Assembly (NCBI GenBank): GCA_039881145.1
Contig: JAYKKI010000074.1
Location: forward strand, 5,218,501 to 5,282,500
Direction of reading: 5' to 3'
Length of the DNA: 64,000 bases
Source of the DNA: Druceiella hillmani
Taxonomy: Eukaryota > Arthropoda > Insecta > Lepidoptera > Hepialidae
Shown: in pieces, positions 60,230 through 64,000 of the stretch
Layout: each line of letters starts with the position of its first letter
Numbering within the stretch: position 1 is the stretch's first letter
Program-made: the position numbers and the translations under genes
The notes under the pieces: model-generated
Database searches by the model: none
What the model was told of the DNA's origin: nothing
What the model saw: only the letters and a program-made list of their open reading frames with translations

Positions 60230-61170
60230 AAATTATTATCGATCGCTTTAAACCAAAAGTAACGAACGCACAGCCGTCGATTGGCGTTTGTTCAGCGGCG
60301 GCCTCCTAATTTGCAATATTTTGCGCGACGGGGACACAAATATGATCAAAAGTAATAGAATCGGGCGGCGGCCCCGGGCGACGAATGCCTCCGCGTCTCA
60401 TTAGGCTGCGCGGCTGCGGCGCGCGCTTCTTGTATCGCATCGCCCGCTCGTCCTTTTTCTCGGGGGCGCGAGTCTGCCTTTGTTCACCCGATGCGATTTA
60501 ATTGACGGACATTCTTACGGCGGATTGCACAATTCGGGTATAAATTTTAATCGCCTATTAACGAAGATGGGACCGGCCTTTTTTGACAGTTTTCTCCTCT
60601 TAATGAACGAACGAAAATTCGCTTAACGAAGACGAATGCGTCATAGCGGATGCCGCCGGGGACCGCTTTCGGCGAACGCTTAATTGGCACACATTTGACT
60701 CGGCGAAAAAATGTGCACAAAACGCATCGGGCGTGCGCGCTCCGGATCCGATTGCTAAGATCGCGGCCGCGGACGGCGCGATAAATCGGTGGGCCCCCTC
60801 TCGCCTCCCCCGCATCTTCACCCTTTATTTATCGCCGTTACATATTCATTAATGTTTTGGTCGGCCTACACGTGTTTTTGTCTACGGCTCTTCACGGTAG
60901 TACACTCGTTATTACGGGCGCGTTTCCTCTGCTCGCTTTCGCAAATATGACCAAACGGGGAGCGAAAGATTTTGAGAGAGCGCGCGGGTCGAGTGGTATC
61001 GGGGTCGTTATCGACTCATTACGGAGCGCGGAGGCGCATTGTTACAGAAGAGCGTTGCGATTGTTTTAGTTTTTACCTCGTGCTTATTTGTTCTATCGGT
61101 CTAATGAATCTGCGTTGCGGACGATACCTGCGTCGCGGGAACTATGTGCGGCCTCGCGCCGTGTGACGCT
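60230..61170. promoter_or_regulatory. GC-rich island 2, large candidate regulatory region
   Basis: About 0.9 kb of markedly GC-rich, non-repetitive DNA. It includes AT-core motifs such as 'gatttaattgacggac', 'ctaatttgcaat', 'gcttaattggcac', 'tttatttatcgccg' and 'tattcattaatg' set in GC-rich spacers. Short overlapping frames (60600-60821 minus; 60857-61166 plus) show no domain and overlap each other, which argues against an exon. A CpG-rich promoter of an unseen gene is the main alternative. Confidence 0.4.
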
Positions 61171-61199
61171 GCGGCAGTCGTTGCTATGTGAATATTTTA

Positions 61200-63050
61200 T
61201 CTTCTTCTTCTTGTATCTACGATTGAAGATCTGCACAGAAGGAATAGAGAAAAGAATCACACTTTATTTCACATCATATTTCCTAGCGTTATTAAAATTA
61301 CTCTCCATATCACACAATGTTAATATCAGTAGTTTTGAGGAGATTTGAGACGCTATCGTATCAAGAAAGCATACATATGAAGAATTAATAGAAACTTACA
61401 TACGCTTTCTTCTTTTAAAATGTTATTTTAATTAAATTAAAATAATTGTTATTGTGATTATACCTGTCGTATAACAATACATTTGAAGTGCAGTGATTTA
61501 CGAAAGATTTTCTCATCACATTTTTTATAATATTTAGGTGAAAATACTAACAAGTTTTCCAAATTTCTATAATTTAATCAAACTGCATAAAAATATACTT
61601 AGGATTATGATTACTGAGGTTCCCAGTTTCGTTAAAACATGTTGAATAAATGTTATGGAATCCATATTAACTAAACAAATTTTATATTTAGATAGAAGTT
61701 TTTTCTTTAATTTTACCCTAGGTTCAAGTAATTAAAATTTTATATTTTATTGACTGTAAAAATATGTATTTGCATAGTCGTGTACTTTTCTTAGTAGTAT
61801 TCGATTCTAATATTATAATTTTGAAAATGTATATTACCTTCGTGGAGAATAATTTTAAAGGATTTGCAGTATTGTGCCCTAACAGACAGCTCATGTAAAT
61901 TTGAAATCTCAATTATAAAGTTAACACCATTTGTAACTAATATTCGAAACTTAAGTATTTTTTTTTAAAGTTAGAAATGAAATGAAATATGAAAAAAAAA
62001 TATCATTGCTGTTTTATTGCTAAGTGTAGAGAATGGCCAGTATTATCTTAGCGGAATTCATGTTTTCAAATATCTAAACTAGGAACGGAGGTATGTTCCA
62101 CGTAATATTTTTAAAGTAAGTAAGGAGGTTTTATCTACTATCTCTTTCTCGAAAAAAAAATCGTTTTTATTAGGGGCTGATTTAAAATTAAGTTTACCAA
62201 TACCGCCAAAAATATTTTATGCCTTCACTGTTTAAGCTAACTAGATTAACGATTTCATTATTTCATGTCTTTGTATAATCATTTTATTTTTTTGCATTAT
62301 TACTCTGGACTGTTAATATGGTGTCAAGCTATACATGGCAAGAAAGTTACTGCTGTTGGTTGTAAATAGTGACAGTGTATAAATATGGAGCAATATTGGG
62401 ACTGTTGTTGATTCTTCACGTATGTTCTTTGTTAATGAAAAGAAAATGGTAAAGAATATACCTTACCTGGCTCATATCCTTACATATTAATTATTAAAAA
62501 ATAATTCTTGCGATTTTATACTGTGAGATCTTGAAAGATTTAAATATTTTTAGCACTAATGAGAATATATCAATCTTGATATTAACTAAAGATTGGTTTA
62601 CTGTAATTAATAGACTCTGACTGAAGTCTATGCAAAGCTTATAGAAAATCTCTAGCGATTATCCTAGACCTTAAAGTTTTTGAAACATATACCACGTTTT
62701 TAAGTTTGGAAAACTTTAGTGGGCAATATCGTAACGTCGTGAAAAAATTTATATTTTTTAATATTTTGACGAAAATGCTATGAACCCTTAAATGTTTTTA
62801 AGTGACTAAATGTGTACGGAACATTCGTAATAGAAGTTCTACTCTTACTTGCCAGGTTTTTATATATCACATATACTCGAAGTATCGAAGTTAAGTTTTG
62901 GACTTCAATTGCAAATATTCCCCACTATACTTTACGTTTATTTTCAATGTCAAGTCCATAAAAAAATCAGCATTGTATTTTTGAAAATTTAAACCTATCT
63001 TGAAAAGCACAATATGAACTAGAGAAATTACTTAAGTATTTTTTGACATA
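61200..63050. other. Gene-free AT-rich stretch
   Basis: No coding similarity or repeat structure recognised. Confidence 0.4.
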
Positions 63051-63051
63051 G

Positions 63052-63099
63052 CACGATCCATCTCTGCTCGTATAAATATACGGGCAGAGATGGATCGTG
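63052..63099. repeat. Hairpin, 23-bp arms
   Basis: Arms 63052-63074 and 63077-63099 (cacgatccatctctgctcgt then ata) pair with a single mismatch and a 2-base centre. Confidence 0.9.
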
Positions 63100-63304
63100 G
63101 CATTATCTTTCATTTTATTACGCAGTGGGTGAATATATTTCCATAAAACAGTAAAGATAATGGAAATAGTGGAATTGTATATTGATCATTTGTTATAATA
63201 TGTAAAATATGATTATAATCTTGAATAATTTGTTGTCTAACAGCAATGTCATACTGTTTACAAAAGTAACTTTAATAATAATAATGACTAAAAAATTAAA
63301 TTAA

Positions 63305-63520
63305 ATTTTAGTCCAGTCCGTGGCCGCCTGCACGCCACTGGATTTGCCGCGCCCAATCCATTGTCTGAGCAGCGAGTGTTCCAATTAAAATACTAATCTC
63401 TTTCATTAAGAGTCAATGATGGCGTTGCGGCCTCTAATGAGAGCCTGCTTGCGGTGCCGGAGACGGGTGAGAGTCTGTTCGGAGCGACGGTTGCGTTCAC
63501 TCTGAGCCATGGCTAGAGAT
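63305..63520. promoter_or_regulatory. GC-rich island 3, candidate regulatory element
   Basis: GC-rich block with 'gttccaattaaaatactaat', 'tttcattaagagtcaatgat' and 'cctctaatgagag'. Same style as islands 1 and 2. No open frame of note. Confidence 0.35.
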
Positions 63521-64000
63521 GTAAAAAAATTGTTGCAAATGTGATATAGTTTACAATCAAGACGGTCGCAATATTAAATAGTTCTTAGTATTCCATTAAT
63601 TTGAGAATTAAGTTGCAATGTCACGTGGCATAGATTATTTATTCAATTAATCCATTTATAGTTCTTAGGGTATTTTTTTGTGAGCCGTAAATGCGTATTT
63701 ATGGATTTTTAAAGAGAGGGAAAAGAAGAAAAGTTTAAAGGTAAACTATGCAACTAGATTTTGTTTCAAAGACTGAACAAAAAAATTAAAAAAATGCGGA
63801 ACCCTCTCTAAATATTCAATGCAGTACCTCTATTTAGGCTTATTAATCTACAGTACTAACATATGAAGTGTTTTGTTTGCTTATGAATAGAAGTTAATAT
63901 TTGTTGTTCAAAATATAAAAGATTTGGGAAACTAATGGGTAAGAAAATTAATCATTTTACATATTTCTGAAAAATAGTCATAGAAAATAATACTCTTGTT

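Noticed and set aside
60600..61348. Overlapping GC-rich frames as coding exons
   Set aside because: They overlap on both strands, carry no domain, and long frames are expected by chance in GC-rich DNA.

Overview
This is a window of AT-rich eukaryotic nuclear DNA, almost certainly from an insect and most likely from a moth or butterfly. The order is inferred from several short repeats that I recognise as typical of Lepidoptera: a degraded LINE 3' end near 41.2 kb, a short element ending in a 'taagagattactctcgta' block near 6.2 and 12.8 kb, and decayed '...acgaagccgtgggc...' and 'ctagctgttgtccgc' ends near 54.6 and 57.4 kb. No bacterial-style operon, rRNA, tRNA or CRISPR array was seen.

The one conserved host gene that I can support lies on the + strand. 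It is the 3' part of the P5A-type ATPase gene (ATP13A1; Spf1 in yeast), an ER membrane pump that removes mistargeted transmembrane helices. Five exons (3516-3712, 8525-8667, 11457-11589, 13432-13575, 19465-19572) splice in matching phases to give the last 241 residues, that is, membrane helices about M5-M10 and the natural stop. The catalytic domains must lie upstream of the window. The introns carry transposon debris: a jockey-type LINE with a short element inserted in it, a second LINE fragment, a small inverted-repeat element, a second copy of the short element, and a decayed BED-finger hAT.

From about 20 kb onward I recognise no host gene with confidence. This stretch is a transposon cemetery. 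It holds a 281-bp near-perfect palindrome (20.4 kb) with three relatives at 39.0, 53.5 and 57.1 kb; a full-length but broken hAT with a TTF-type zinc finger and a TATA/splice-donor leader (22.7-27.2 kb); a P-element/THAP9-like transposase relic split by a Tc1-like DD34E element (27.9-32.1 kb); a near-full-length broken piggyBac relative with 16-bp palindromes around it (34.7-37.5 kb); two adjacent tandem arrays (45.2-46.8 kb); several inverted-repeat elements; and a Tc1 scrap (52.5 kb).

The last 10 kb differs. GC-rich islands carrying homeodomain-like AT cores (56.4-56.8, 60.2-61.2, 63.3-63.5 kb) stand in AT-rich DNA without transposase remains. They look more like conserved regulatory DNA beside a developmental gene outside the window than like exons. 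This is inference. I see no clear case for a wholly new system. The most distinctive unexplained items are the palindrome family and the GC islands.
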